From positions 2,347,645 to 2,411,644 of the forward strand of contig VWZW01002569.1 in assembly GCA_013397115.1 (NCBI GenBank): a DNA stretch of 64,000 bases, given 5' to 3'. Shown in pieces: positions 1 through 12,100 of this stretch. The notes beneath the pieces were generated by a model that searched no databases, was not told the DNA's origin, and saw nothing but the letters and a program-made list of their open reading frames with translations. The position numbers were made by a program, and so were the translations under genes. Within the stretch, counting starts at the first letter, position 1, and each line of letters begins with the position of its first letter. The DNA comes from Edolisoma coerulescens (taxonomy: Eukaryota; Chordata; Aves; Passeriformes; Campephagidae).

Positions 1-134
1 GCCCCCCGCCACTTCTGTGTCAGGCGAGGCGGGATCCTGCCCTGCCGGGGCTGCACCCGCGCCCGGCCCGGCTCGGCCCCTCGGGGAAGCTGAGCAGGAG
101 GCCGAGGCTTTGTAGCTGTGCCCAGGAGAGGCGC

Positions 135-141
135 GGGGCGG
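135..141 (+). promoter_or_regulatory. GC box (Sp1/KLF-type)
   Basis: An exact GGGGCGG lies within the CpG island, in a local run of G and C. GC boxes are common in TATA-less island promoters. A single match in GC-rich DNA has little statistical weight. Confidence 0.4.
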
Positions 142-324
142 ACGCGCCCCTCGTGCCCGGTCCCCACTTTTACAGGCTGCGGGTAGGCGGGGTGTCCTTT
201 CCCCTGAGCTCTCCCTCGACCCCCGGGAGGGAATCGGTGGGTGTTGTAGGGGCATCTCCCTCGAGGAAGGGTCGAGCTGGGTCCCCCCTGTCCCCGCTGA
301 GCTGGTTCTGGCCCCGGCTTCCGC

Positions 325-339
325 CCGCGGCAGCCGCGG
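325..339. repeat. Double CCGCGG inverted motif in CpG island
   Basis: Two copies of the palindrome CCGCGG are separated by CAG, just upstream of the ATG at 346. Transcribed, they could pair as a short GC-rich hairpin in a 5' leader. They may equally be ordinary composition of the island. Confidence 0.4.
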
Positions 340-345
340 CTCTCG

Positions 346-378
346 ATGGACAGAGAACCCCGGCCGCCGTTGGAAGAA
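346..378 (+). CDS. Candidate first coding exon fragment, unidentified
   Basis: An ATG at 346 opens eleven codons (MDREPRPPLEE) that end in phase 0 directly at GTGAGT (379-384), a good 5' splice donor apart from A instead of G at position -1. The +4 base is G, but -3 is T, so the Kozak context is only moderate. The position near the right edge of a CpG island suits a first exon with a short coding start. The reading frame stays open past the donor to 588, but that part leaves the island and shows no domain. No product can be assigned. Alternatives are an untranslated first exon, a non-coding transcript, or chance. Confidence 0.25.
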
Positions 379-510
379 GTGAGTCCGGCCGGAGAGAGGT
401 TTTACCCCAAAAAGGGAATTAAGGGCTGCGTCGGTCTTCAATGCCCCTACAAGGCGAGGTGGGGAGCGAGGGGGCTAACATTTCACAGGTTACCTCACCT
501 CGCGTTTATC

Positions 511-3500
511 GGGGTAGTTAAAGGGAATAAAAGAGGTGGGGGAGAAGGAGAGAGAAAGAAAATCAACTTTAAGAGACTCTGGGTTTAAATAGCAGCCTTT
601 GATATTTTGACAGTAAAATGGAAAACACTTAACAGGAGTCAAGTTTTGATGTCTGAGGCTGGCAGCGCCCCCTAAAATTATATTGTCTTGCCTGCTGCTT
701 CAAATTGGACCCAGGACCTTATAACGTCTCTCCAGGTCTTTATCTGCAGCCTTTCTGATTGCAAAACCATAACTGTATCGTTTTACACCAGTCAACTAAG
801 CAAGTGCCAGTGGAATAAAATCCACAAAGTGCACACACATACCAGCTCTACAGCTAAAGCAGTCTGTTCTTTGCAAGTTGTAAAGGCCTGCAAATTAAAT
901 ACCAATTACTGGAAGCAATAAAATGTTTTTTATTGCCCAAAATCTACTTAAAACAGAAAAGAATAGTGGTTTTATTTTGAGGAGGGGGACAGGGGGGCAG
1001 CTCACGAAGACATATATTGGCAGAGAAAGATTATATACAGCGCCTGCACGAGGCCACAATGGAGACATTCTATGGCCGGCAGCAGGCAGGGCTTCCCCCC
1101 GCGTTTTACAGAGGGGGGTTCTGCAGAGGTGCTTATGATAGGGATTATTGTAGGTGAGACTTAGGGAGGTGGGAAGCTGGGGAACAGTAGCTCTAGGTAG
1201 AAGCAAGTGGTGCAAACAAGTTATATGACAGCAATCCGATGTGCTTTTAAGGTCCTTTCCAAATGAGGTACTAAGGGGTTGGTGATGAAAACTACAGGAT
1301 GTCTCCTCCTTCCCCTGCCCACTTTTCCTTCCCCTCTTTGGGGAAGAATGGGTTACTGGCTTTCTATCTTATGAGCGTCGCATGAAAAGGCTCCCAAATT
1401 CCTACTGTACTCTCCGGGCCCCTCAGTGGGAGAGCCCTCTGGGAGGCAGCAAGGCAGGGTGCAGCTCCCTGGAGTTACCAGCTCCACAACAAGGCTGCCA
1501 TTCCCCCACAAACATCCTCAAATTTCTACAGAGCAAAACAACATCAGCAAACCTGCTAGTGGGAGGAATGTTTACCCAGATGGCAACTTCAGCTTTGCCT
1601 GAGTTCAGGTGTCCTTCCCCACAACACAGTCCCGTGACTAGCATGAAGAAAGAAGAGTGGAAGTAGCAAAAGCCATACTCTGGCAGAGGAAAAACAGTGT
1701 GATAAGTGATACGACAAACTTATATGCTCAGCCCTTGAATTGCATACTGAAACCTCTCTCCAGTACATGCATCCCACTTCTAATTTCCCTGCTGTTTCAT
1801 TGCTCCCAGAACAGTCTATCGTTGTGGTTTGCCCTTATACTATGTCTGTGCTTCACCTTTGGCTTCGCTTAATGCCAGGAACTGGCTGTGAATGGGACAG
1901 GACACAGCCCTTGGGAGCACCTACCATGCATGGTGGGTCATGACACTTATGCTGGTGGGGGCTTGCATCGTACTGCTTTAAATAGGCTTTGAATGAGTGG
2001 GGTTTCTTTTTTTTCCAATGACAAAAGCAATTTGAGGATTGCAAGCTTGTTTCTTAACATGACCTCATTCTAAGTGAACTAGATTCTCCCACTCACCAGA
2101 GTGTGTTATACAGAGCCAGGCTATGGCAACAAAGACCTTCCAAGCTAATTACCCACGAGCGTGCAGGCTTTTTGTGGATGAATTGGATTTAGAAATGCTT
2201 GAAGACTAGATTTGACTAGACTTAGAAACACAGGGAAAACTGAAACTCTGCCATGTGGTTTACTGCCACTTCAAAGGTTCCCCATGCTTGCCATGTGAAA
2301 TCTACAAGTTTTGAAATGAAGGATTTAAGCACTGCACTGCTGCTTGTGCTGTAAGGAGGGCAAAGGTACAGGCACACACTCGGGCTGCAGGTTCCACACA
2401 GCTTTTGCCTGGCCTGGAGGAGCCATCACCACAAGAACTTGGGTGATGGAAAGGGCCCTGGAATGGTGCTCGCTTCCAAGGATGCCCCAGAGACGGTGGT
2501 CCTGAGGTAACTGGGAAGTGGTGGGGTCACCCTCCAGCACCAGTGGAAAGGGTGATGCTGCTGGGGCTGCTGGTACCAGAGGCAGCAAAAGTGAAATATT
2601 TTCCTTTCTTTGTTCAAAATGGAGGGGCCTTGGGTCTTATTTTCCCAGATGATAGTCTTTTTCTCAGTTGAATTTTCCCTCCATTCCTGAAGCAAGAGGT
2701 GCCCTGTCAATGGTTGCCCAGGGTTCACTCACAAGGGCTCAGCTGCTCAACAGTAAGGATGTGGCTTTCAGAGCTAGTTGGGTCTCCTGATATCAGCCCC
2801 AAGGAAATGGAGGCCCAGGGCTGACATCTGCAGATCCCTCTGCTGCACTGGGTCCTCATTTACCGCTGAGTGAGGAAAAGCTGTGGAGAGCAAAAAGTTT
2901 AATGGCATAGGAATGCTGCTGGTTTGGGGCAGGGGGTGAGAGTCACTGTTAGAGACGAGTATTTTTTTTTTTCCTTAAAGAGGGGAATTCTGTCCTCAGC
3001 GTTGCTAAGTGAGTAGGACTTAGGCTACTGCACACCGAAATCGCAGCATGCGCTCCCGTTTACACCCCTTGCTACATGTCCACACACACAAATATTCACC
3101 CATTGACAAGGCTGTGGAGGTTTCTGGTTTTGTTTAAAAATTGGCTGTCTGCAGCCTCCCCTCAGTTCCTCTGGGTATGCATGAGCAGCTGTGGAGAGCT
3201 GCAAGGCTAGCCAACAGACCTTGTAGCCCCCACAGATGTCAATTAGTTTCTCTCGGGCTTCCTTTGGATACACTCGGGTCTTGAGACCTCCATGTGCTGA
3301 CTTATTTGTAAAGCATGAGTTATTCACTAACTCCGTGTTACTAATTAGAAGATTATCAGCTCTTGGTGGTTCGCTTGCCTGCTGCAGGGAGGTTCCAAGG
3401 AAACCCTCGTACAGACCACGCTGAAGGAAAGCATCGATTGATTGCTCTGGTGGAACACTCCTGCTTTACGCATTAAGGAGCAACTGGAGGGATATGAAAG

Positions 3501-4324
3501 GTTTTGGAGGCCCTGAGTGCCTTTCCAGGCTTGGGTAACCCAGAAAGCAGCTTGCTGCAGCTGCACCACCCTGGGCTCGTGAAAGCTGGATGGCTGCTGG
3601 TGGAGTCAAGCCCAGGGATGGGGGCTAAAGATTTCAGGAAAACAGACAACAAGCCCGTGTTGGGCTGTAGGAAGGGAGGGAAAACTTGTATAAACCCTTC
3701 TGGCAGCTAGGAAAAGACAAGGAGTTGGGTGCTAAAAGTGCAAGGAGGAAGGGAACAGTTAAGTACATCGCCTCTAGACACCGCAGCTTTTTAAACTAGT
3801 TAAATTGACTGCACTCCTCTGGGAATCTGTTTTAGAGGAGGCAAAACTGAGTGCATCTTTAATTTGCCTAATTTTCTTCATCCTATATATTTTTGGATCC
3901 TCCCTGTGCTAATGAATCCTTGCTGTGCTCACGGGGAGTGAAACTTGTTAATATTAGCAGAGGTCATCACAGCCTTTCTCCGAGCCATCACTGTCCTTCC
4001 TGTGACTCGACCAGGCATTCACGGGGGTCATGCTGGGGAAGGAGGAGGGTCAGCTCAATCTGCCTGAAGTTTAACCACTTGCCTTTGATAGAAGGCACAC
4101 TTTGATCTAAGGTGTGGCATGAAGTGCAATATATAGTTAATATTTATAAGCTTGTGTACAGAAAAAAAGAAATAAGGAGGCAGTAACCTGAAAGTCTTGG
4201 TGCAGATGAAAACCAGCAGTGTGAACTAGGAGACAAATCGGGGAACAAAAGAGGGTTTGGTGATGCTGCTGCTGATGTCCTGGAATATCTGGGGTTTGTG
4301 ATCTGTGACTATGCCAAGGATTTC
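511..4324. other. Non-coding unique sequence right of the island
   Basis: Apart from the CTCF-like core noted separately, this stretch is unique AT-rich DNA with short pyrimidine and poly-A tracts. Reading frames do not exceed about 106 codons, occur on both strands, and show no domain or convincing splice pair. It is most simply intron 1 or downstream intergenic sequence of the island gene. Confidence 0.6.
661..677 (-). promoter_or_regulatory. CTCF-like core motif on the island shoulder
   Basis: The plus strand reads GGCAGCGCCCCCTAAAA. On the minus strand this contains TAGGGGGCGCTGCC, which matches the well-known CTCF core (AGGGGGCGCT). The upstream CCA part of the consensus is not kept; TTT is there instead. 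It lies about 150 bp beyond the CpG island, a common place for CTCF binding, in otherwise AT-rich DNA, so composition alone does not explain it. Confidence 0.5.
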
Positions 4325-4400
4325 TTGTGTGCAGTTAAGTCACTTCTTCGTCTTTGTCTGCCTCAGTTTCCCACCAGCAAGGTGGGAATTAAACAGAACA
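4325..4400 (+). mobile_element. MIR/CORE-SINE-like 3' tail (ancient)
   Basis: The stretch holds a CCTCAGTTTCCC block preceded by a GTTAAGTCACTTC-like block and followed by a diverged AGGTGGGAATTAA block. This is the order of the well-known MIR end, where the consensus has a run like GTAAAATGGGGATAA. The match is short and diverged. It would be an old amniote SINE remnant in plus orientation. Confidence 0.5.
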
Positions 4401-7400
4401 TTTTGTCTTCTCTTCGTTTGTCTGCATTATCTACAAAATCTAAGAAGTTTAGGGCATTGCTTCAATTTTTGTTGTGTCTACTGCTTGGCGGTTTCGTGTT
4501 CCTTGGGATCCTTAGGCATTTTCCATAGCACAGATAATAAGTTTAACAGATTCTCTCTTCTTTTTTTATGCCTTTGGCCACAGAGCTCATCATATCTTGT
4601 TCTCATAAGCCAAATGCAGGAAAGTATCTTCAGAGCATCTCTCTGGGATCTCTGCTCCTCACTGAACAAGGTCTTGCCAGATTACAAGGAAATGAATGAT
4701 GCTTAATAATTGCAGCTGTCCAATAGACTGATCCATCACATCTGTTCTGCTTGCCAGATGAGTCCAGACCACCAGTGACCCAAAAATAGATGCTCTTCTT
4801 AAGACTTCTCTGAAAAGCAGAGGAGTTCCTGAAATTTTTAAAGGGATGAATCACAAAATGAGGACCCATGCAGGATGCAAACTCCATGCTTGCATGACAA
4901 GGATGCCCAAATCCTTCAGTGGGAGGGCTGGGAAGAGCAAAGCCCTTTTAAAAGTGGCCTAGTCATTTATGTGTCTCCATTCCCTCTCTAATATGAGACA
5001 ACATGTTCAGATTTCAAACTGTGGTGTGTGTAGTCAATTTTTGTGTCTTCAACCCTAATAAATTAAATACTCTGCTCTTCAAAAAGCCATGTCCCTCATA
5101 TCTCATAAATCACCAAAAGGTGAGTCACCTCAAATTAGAGAGTGCATTCAAGAGGGTAGGTTTAAGTAATTAGTTGGGGTTTTTTTTTCCCCATTGCAGG
5201 ATATGATCAGATTAAATCTGGCAGACCTAGCTGGAACAGTTTAAAAACTTACCATCACCAGCTGCTTATTGCTCTTCTTCTGCCAGAGGTTACCTCCATC
5301 CCCCACGTGCAGAAGGAGCAGCGTGAGCATAGACCTTGGCCACTGATATGCAGGAGTGAGCACCTTAAAACAGCCTGGCTTTCTCTTCTTGTGCCTGCAT
5401 AGCAGGGTATGCAGGGAGTAAGTGTTGAGGACTACTGTATTCATAATCTTGACCATCAAATGCGTGTGTAAAGGTTTGGGACTAATTCCTACTTTTTATG
5501 AATATGTGAATAAAATTTGTTGGAGTGTTCTGAATAATTTTCCCTATTTAAATTTTGATGTAATAGATCATGTGATTGTTTTTCCAGAAGCCCAGAGATG
5601 CAATTAATTTTAAACACAACTTACTAGTAATAACAGCAAACATGGTTGTGCTTTTTGTCCCTTACTTTCTAAAATATTTTAAAGGTCTTTTTTATCTTTG
5701 TTGTTTTGTTTTCCCATGGCAAATATTCAGACTCTGTGGACACAGATTTCATGCTGCTTGAGGGAGGAGATATAAAAATGATACTTTCCTTTAGAGAATT
5801 ATAATGTGGATGAGAGAGAAGAAAACTCCCTTTGTGGTCTGTTTGTGCATTACCAGGCAACCTTTTCCTATGCTTCAAGATGCTTCATGTTCAGATGCAT
5901 CATTCTTTTATTATAGATAGATTGGATGAAATGTCAAATACAATGGTGAGCAATTCCTATTACTTCTAAAGTGATAATAAAATAAAACAGGCCCAATGGG
6001 AGAAAAATTGTATGAGTATGTTTGCTAATCCTAAATTGTAGTTGAAGAAAATTTTAGGCAGAGGTGGTTGAACAGGTATTTCCTAACATTGCTTTGTTGT
6101 TGAGGTTTTTTTGTTAGACCATTGATCAGTAACAAGGCTCAGCAGTAGCAAGTTTTTTCTCCAAAGTAGATGTGTGATGCAAACTGGTGACTTCATATGA
6201 TTTGCCTGCTTGCCGCAGTGAAGAAATCGGAGTTAAGTGTGCTACTGAAAGCCATTTTCAACATAAAGAATGGCAAAAGCAATGACTTTTGAAAATTATT
6301 ATCAAAAAATCTGATTTTTTTTTTCCAAGGAAAACTATTTAGATGACAATAGCAATGCTTTCTCAGTTTATTAAGATTACACTTTTACAAATAATGTATG
6401 ATATAGCCTCCTTAATCTACACCTGCCCTTTTTTTAATCAAAGTATACAGTACAAGGGAAAAAAATCAGCATTCATAGGAATTACAAGACATATACAGTT
6501 GTAAATGCAAGTGGATTAGTTTTGGAGCTGATCCCATTTAAAGCAGGACTGGGTGGCATACTGAGGTCCTTTTCTACGTGAATTATCCTGTGATCCCAGA
6601 AATCACAGCTCAAAATCATGCTTCTGATGCACATGCAGGCCATAAATTCCCAATATAAAATTTGAAAGCCTAATGTCACCAGTGCCCTCACATTAGAGCA
6701 GCAGAGCAGGCTCCATCCTGGAGTGAGACACTCCTGGTGTCACTGGGAAATGAATTTAGATGCATCACCACACTTGAAATACTTAGTAATTGCCTGCCTT
6801 CTTCACTAGATGTTTTCAAAGGCCTGACCTTGGGAGTTAATTTCCTGAGTTCACATACCAATCTCCCCATTTGCATTTAGGAGTCCAAGCTCAGAGCCTG
6901 GATGGACATCCACACTGCTGAGTGTTATCACCACACATAAATTTGCCATTTTTGAGGCTGGTGTCACTGCCTCACTCCCACACCCAGGGGTAGGAGAAGG
7001 TCCCTCAAAGGGTCGATTCAAAGCCTCTAATTAAGGGTCTTTTCTCAATCTCTGCCAAACAGACAATATCTTCATGCAGAAAGGCTACAGCTATCGGCCT
7101 GCTAGTGTCAGTACTTAAATTAGGTATCTACTATAGCCCATACAAACAGCTCTACCCCCTCCAGTCATAATCCCTCTCCCCTCCTCCTCTCTGCTCCCAA
7201 AGAAAAGGATGCTATATCTAGCCCATAGCAGGGACTGCCAGACTTTTGGCGCAGACCAGGAGCGTGCTAATCACCTAAATCTGATGACTGTGGGGCGCAG
7301 CTGGAATCTTTGCACCAGGAGCTGAGTTGGTGCACAGCAATGTGACTATACATAGGCCACAGTAAAGCCCCCAGAATGCAGATGATGTGGGTGTTGGGTT

Positions 7401-10400
7401 CCCAACACTGTTTTACCCTAGTGATCAGCTCCTGCTGGGATGGGCTACTTGCCAGTGAGGACATCACCATGATACACTTCCCTGTTGTGCTAATGCAGCT
7501 ACTTCTGTCACTTCCCTGGTGGCAGACAAAGATGAAGTGCTTCCCCAGAGGTTATGCACGAAGTACTGAAGACTGGATCTGTTATCCCTCATAAAACTGA
7601 AGGAATATAATTGTTTATTCAGGCATTGTGCTCCCTACAACCGTACTTGTCCTGCCTTTCAATGAATCCAACGAGCAAAGTTATCTTGTCCTAAAGGCAA
7701 TTGAAGACAACCCATAGTGGTACATAGTATAAAAGTGAACTAGTTCTGCACTATATGAAGTAGACAGATGATGCCAGACAGGAGCAAAGTTTTCTTATCC
7801 CAAAGCAAGGTACAGTATAACTTTGAACTCCTTAAAAGCTTGTGGAGACATACCATATGTAGAAACAGCTAACCAATAAGAATTTAGATAACAATAAATT
7901 AATTACATATACTCTTTGCCAATACAGCAGCCACACAAAAGTGGCAATTGCCCTAATAATTGCGTTCTTTGATAGTATCAAGGTGGTAGGACTGTGGACA
8001 AGAGTAAATAAAAGATATCATGTGCAGGTCATCTAGGCCAAACACACTCAGAGTTCTTCCACTGATGCCAAATACTTTTTATATTTAGGTTTCCTTTTTG
8101 TGCAGAGAGGAGAAGAGACCATCAAAGACATGTAGTCTGTCTCAAAACATGTGAAAATAAGCCAGCCTTGTTATTAATAAGGCTGCAAGCCCTCATTCAA
8201 AAGCCTTCAGTGCAAGTGCAAAGGAACAAGCAGATGGACTGGAGTAGATTCACTGATTGTCAGATAAATGGTCCCTGCACAATCAACAGAGAGGTGTGAG
8301 AGGGATGCAAAGGTCCAGAAGTCCATTAAAAAGTTGAAAGAAGGAATGGATATCCTATAGAAGTAATTCCTGGGGACCACCACGGTCTCCTTGAGGTCTC
8401 TGTCATCCTGAATTTGTAGAAATCTGCAATAGAAATACTAAAATCAGTCTGAATGGAGATGGTTTAATGTGGGAACACCAGATGAAAGAAAAGGTAGAAG
8501 GGACATGTGGCTTTGGCACCTAGGCTAGCAGGTCATTAAAGTTGTGCCAGATCTACATGCAGCTTCTCAGTTCCGAAAAACAAGGGAGAGCAGAAAAAAA
8601 GGGGAACTGAATAGGACTGGAGCCTCAAAGCCATCAGAAGAGGAGATAAATGAGAGAGAATAAATCTCAATTATGCCAGAGGTGGGATACAAAGGCAGAA
8701 GAGAGGAAAGAGAGTAATCATTGAAAACTCCTAAAAGTGGGTACATGAAAAACCAGAACATTACCACAACTCTAAAACACCAAAAGATGTAAAGAGGAAG
8801 GTACACCAAGCTGTACCTCTTGTCTTGTATGCTATGGAATCAATAATCTGGAAGCACTGGCTGGGCTTTGTGGACAGCCTCAGGGCATGGGAGTGTGTGG
8901 ATGTGAGAGCATGAGGCAGACCAGTTCTACTGGAAAATAAAATTACCTTTCCTTCCTGTAAGGTCTCACCCTGAGCTCTGCTGCATTGTTGCTGCAAGGC
9001 TGCAATAGTGTACCACCTTAATTAACAGAAAAGGTAACAAATAGACCCAAACTTGGCACAGGGATTTTAAAGGGAAGTTTTCTCAGGTTCCTGCATCCCA
9101 CAGAAAGTAGTAACTAAAGGATGGAAGCAAACAGCCGTGTTGAAAGCCAAAGCCAAATCAGGCATTTCTTCACTTCTAGCCACAATATACTGCAAAATTA
9201 AAAGGCTGATTAATGAAGATGACATTAAAATAGGCAGCCCTTACAACTCCTACATATTTCAAAGGGTAAGTTGGGGTACAGGTGTTGATAGCTTAAACAC
9301 ACACTGACATGGAGAGTGCTGAAGCAATAGTGGAAAGAGGCATTTATAAATGATGGAAACAAACCATTTCAACAGAGCAGCTCTTCACTGGAGGAGAAAA
9401 TGCAGACCCACAGACAGCCAGTGATACAATGGTGTTAAAAGTGATGGGAACCAGAAGAGACTTAGCTCAATAGCTGAGGAGGCTTTAGACCATCAGCATG
9501 GGTTCAGGCAGCCAGAGCCTCCAGGACCAGGGGTGAGCACTCAGTGCTCAGGGACCTGCAGATGCTGGCATTTAGATTTGGAAGTTTCTCCTGCACAACT
9601 GGCCTCTGTCAGGGACAAGGAAGGCTATGGACCAGGGGTGTTTCTGGCTCCCACTGCTCTGCTCAGCTCCAGAATGCCTTCTTTTTAATGCAGTTTTCCT
9701 TGCGTATTCATTTTTTTCACATTTAACCTTAGTAGAGATTTGTTTTGACTGTTGGGAGAAGGGGAGTAAGCTCAAGCAGATGCATGGAGGATTAACTGAA
9801 GCTTCAATATGCTTGGTTATGTAGGGGTATGTTAAAAAAAGGGAAAAAGAAAGAAATTGAAAAAAATGCAATACAGTGAATGTTTTAGTTTTCGGCCATA
9901 TGTCCTTAACAGCTATCTTTTGCACAAGTTATTGGAAGCAGTCTGGACATAAGAGTACTAAACTACTGAACCTGATAGTGAAACAAATACGACCTAGAAA
10001 TGGAATAAGTACATTTATTTTTAATGTTTGTTTGTAATCTTTTTCTACTTGTAACTCACCAGTAAGTATTTCTCAATTTTTTTTTTAAAAGGTATTTAAA
10101 TTTTCAACAAAGACCATCTGTAATATGGTTCTGGGATGTTTCATTGGTCTTAGGAATTCTTAGATGGCTGATATGAACTATGTGGTTGAAAAGTGCCTGG
10201 TAATGATTCAAAAGCCTGAAAAGGCAAGAGGGTTTGGTTTTGGTGTTTTGTGTGTGTGTCTGTTTATTTATTTAGGTCTCTTCTTACAAAACTCACCTTT
10301 TCAGTACCCTCTTTTTCCATAGGTTTCCCCTTATTTGAGCCAATGTCATCCACAGCCCCTTATTCACTTTGCGGCATTTCCCCATGTGAATGTGTTTTTA

Positions 10401-12071
10401 CAAAGCTTCCAGGGTTCCACACCTTTCCAACTGCTCATTTGGGGGAAATAAAAGCCCTAGCTATTTGAACAATAGCAAAAGCCATGGAGTTAAATTTATG
10501 TGAGAGAGGTGTGACAAATAAACAAGCAAAACTCCTCCTTTGAGTGCCCAGGAAAAGGCGTAATGAAATTCCACAGGAATAAATGGAATTACTCCACATA
10601 CAGACTCCTTCAAGAGGCCACAGCCTGATCCCCAAATGGTTAGACTAACCCCTGGTTTTTCTGGGAACATGTCACCCTGGTATAAAGTCATAATAACAGT
10701 GAGTTCAGGAAACCTGTAGCCATTTTTATAGCATGGACTTTTCCTCCCAACATGAGGCTGATTGATAACACCCAGTGGCAGCAGCAGGGCCTGAGCGCGT
10801 GGACCGCACACACAGCTTCCACTCAATATGAAGCCAGGACGTTGTCCTCAATCCCCAGTTGTTCCCTGAACACAGCAGAGCTGTGTTTCAGCTCACAGTC
10901 CTTGTTCACTACTGTTTGCCACCTGTCACCTGAATTCAGCGTGCCCACCCAGGCAAGTTGACCCAAGCACACTGCCACAGGATGTCCACTTCTCAGCTAT
11001 GTACCATATGTAAGGTATAAACTATAAAAGTCTCCCATGGAAAAAAATCCAAGGAACCCCGTGCCACATAATGGAATCAGAAAGAGGAAATCATTACATA
11101 CAATGTTAGACTGTTTATTTTGCCTGAACTGGGTGAAACATAAAGACTAAATTGAGAATGTATCTGATGAAAAGCGAAGTTGATTTTAAATTAAATGTAT
11201 AAATCAATCACATTTTAAAACATAACACTGAAGGTGTTGGGTAATTAGAAGTAGAAGTGCATTCGCATCACTTAAGTTTGTGTATCTAAAAGTTAGGTGG
11301 CTGGTTAAGGCTGGTGGAGTGGGGTTCCTCTCCTATACTGCATAAAGAGGCTGTTGCCTCAAGGGGAAAATTTGTTCTGTTTCATTTGTATCTCCTGTCT
11401 CAGCCCATGCTGCATGCCTCAGAGGGATAGCTCCCTTTCACTTTCTGAGGGGCCTGCTTTGTCAAGTCCAGAAGAATCCCAAGCAGATCTCTGAGAGTCG
11501 TGCTTAACCCTAGAACAGATGAGTCTTACCCTCCTATGCACTACTATGGACTCAAAAGTTATTGCCTGTCATCTTCATAATTATTTAGAAGTAGCTATAA
11601 GACAGTTTTATTCTGTTAATGATGTGCATAACTGTGGCCCATGCTCTACTGACAATAACATCCCACAGCTTGAAAACAAACCCTTTTGGTTCTTATAATA
11701 AATGTAAAAATACCCATTGCATTCTACTGAACTGAATAAGACCACTCATGCACGTATCAGTCTCTATACTTCTAACTGCTTCTGCATTATTCATACACAG
11801 ATTACTATCTGTACATGGACCTATTAAAAAAATGATTGCATTTGCATACCTTTGCATTTAAGTGTCTCTGAATGTGAATAATATAAAGACAGCTTGCACA
11901 GTATGGACTAGTAGCTTATAATTTGAGGATATCAAAAAAGCAGGGTAATTTTTCTTGTATTTTTAAATAACAGCTGTTTCACTGTCTGTGTGGCTTTATC
12001 TACCAACTAGATTGTACTGTCAGATATCACTGAAAGGATATCACCTTTACTTATGCCTTCTTTTGCTACAG
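4401..12071. other. Non-coding unique sequence, no gene seen
   Basis: This is AT-rich sequence with scattered homopolymer runs. Reading frames are at most about 121 codons and none resembles a known domain. No tRNA, rRNA or snRNA motifs were recognised. A stretch at about 11550-11900 has few repeats and an octamer-type ATTTGCAT motif near 11838; it could be a regulatory element but is weaker than the blocks listed further right. Confidence 0.6.
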
Positions 12072-12100
12072 CGATGGTTTACGATAAGGAAAATATTAAG
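12072..12100 (+). other. Micro-exon-like interval (29 bp)
   Basis: A pyrimidine-rich tract ends in a CTACAG acceptor at 12066-12071. It is followed by 29 bases containing two CpGs and then GTGTGTGG, an acceptable but not strong donor. One frame reads RWFTIRKIL. Length and context fit a micro-exon, but such combinations arise often by chance in 64 kb. Nothing links it to the island. Confidence 0.12.

Larger units (their letters stand above)
1..510. promoter_or_regulatory. CpG island, probable promoter / first-exon region
   Basis: The first 500 bases are strongly GC-rich and packed with CpG dinucleotides, then fall abruptly to AT-rich, CpG-poor sequence after about 510. In vertebrate genomes such islands usually mark promoters. 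A GC box (GGGGCGG) lies at 135-141. The left edge is cut by the window start, so the true transcription start may be inside or upstream of the window. Because the island ends at the left, a plus-strand gene would run into this window and a minus-strand gene would leave it. I see no clear TATA box, and the gene cannot be named from what is here. Confidence 0.8.
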
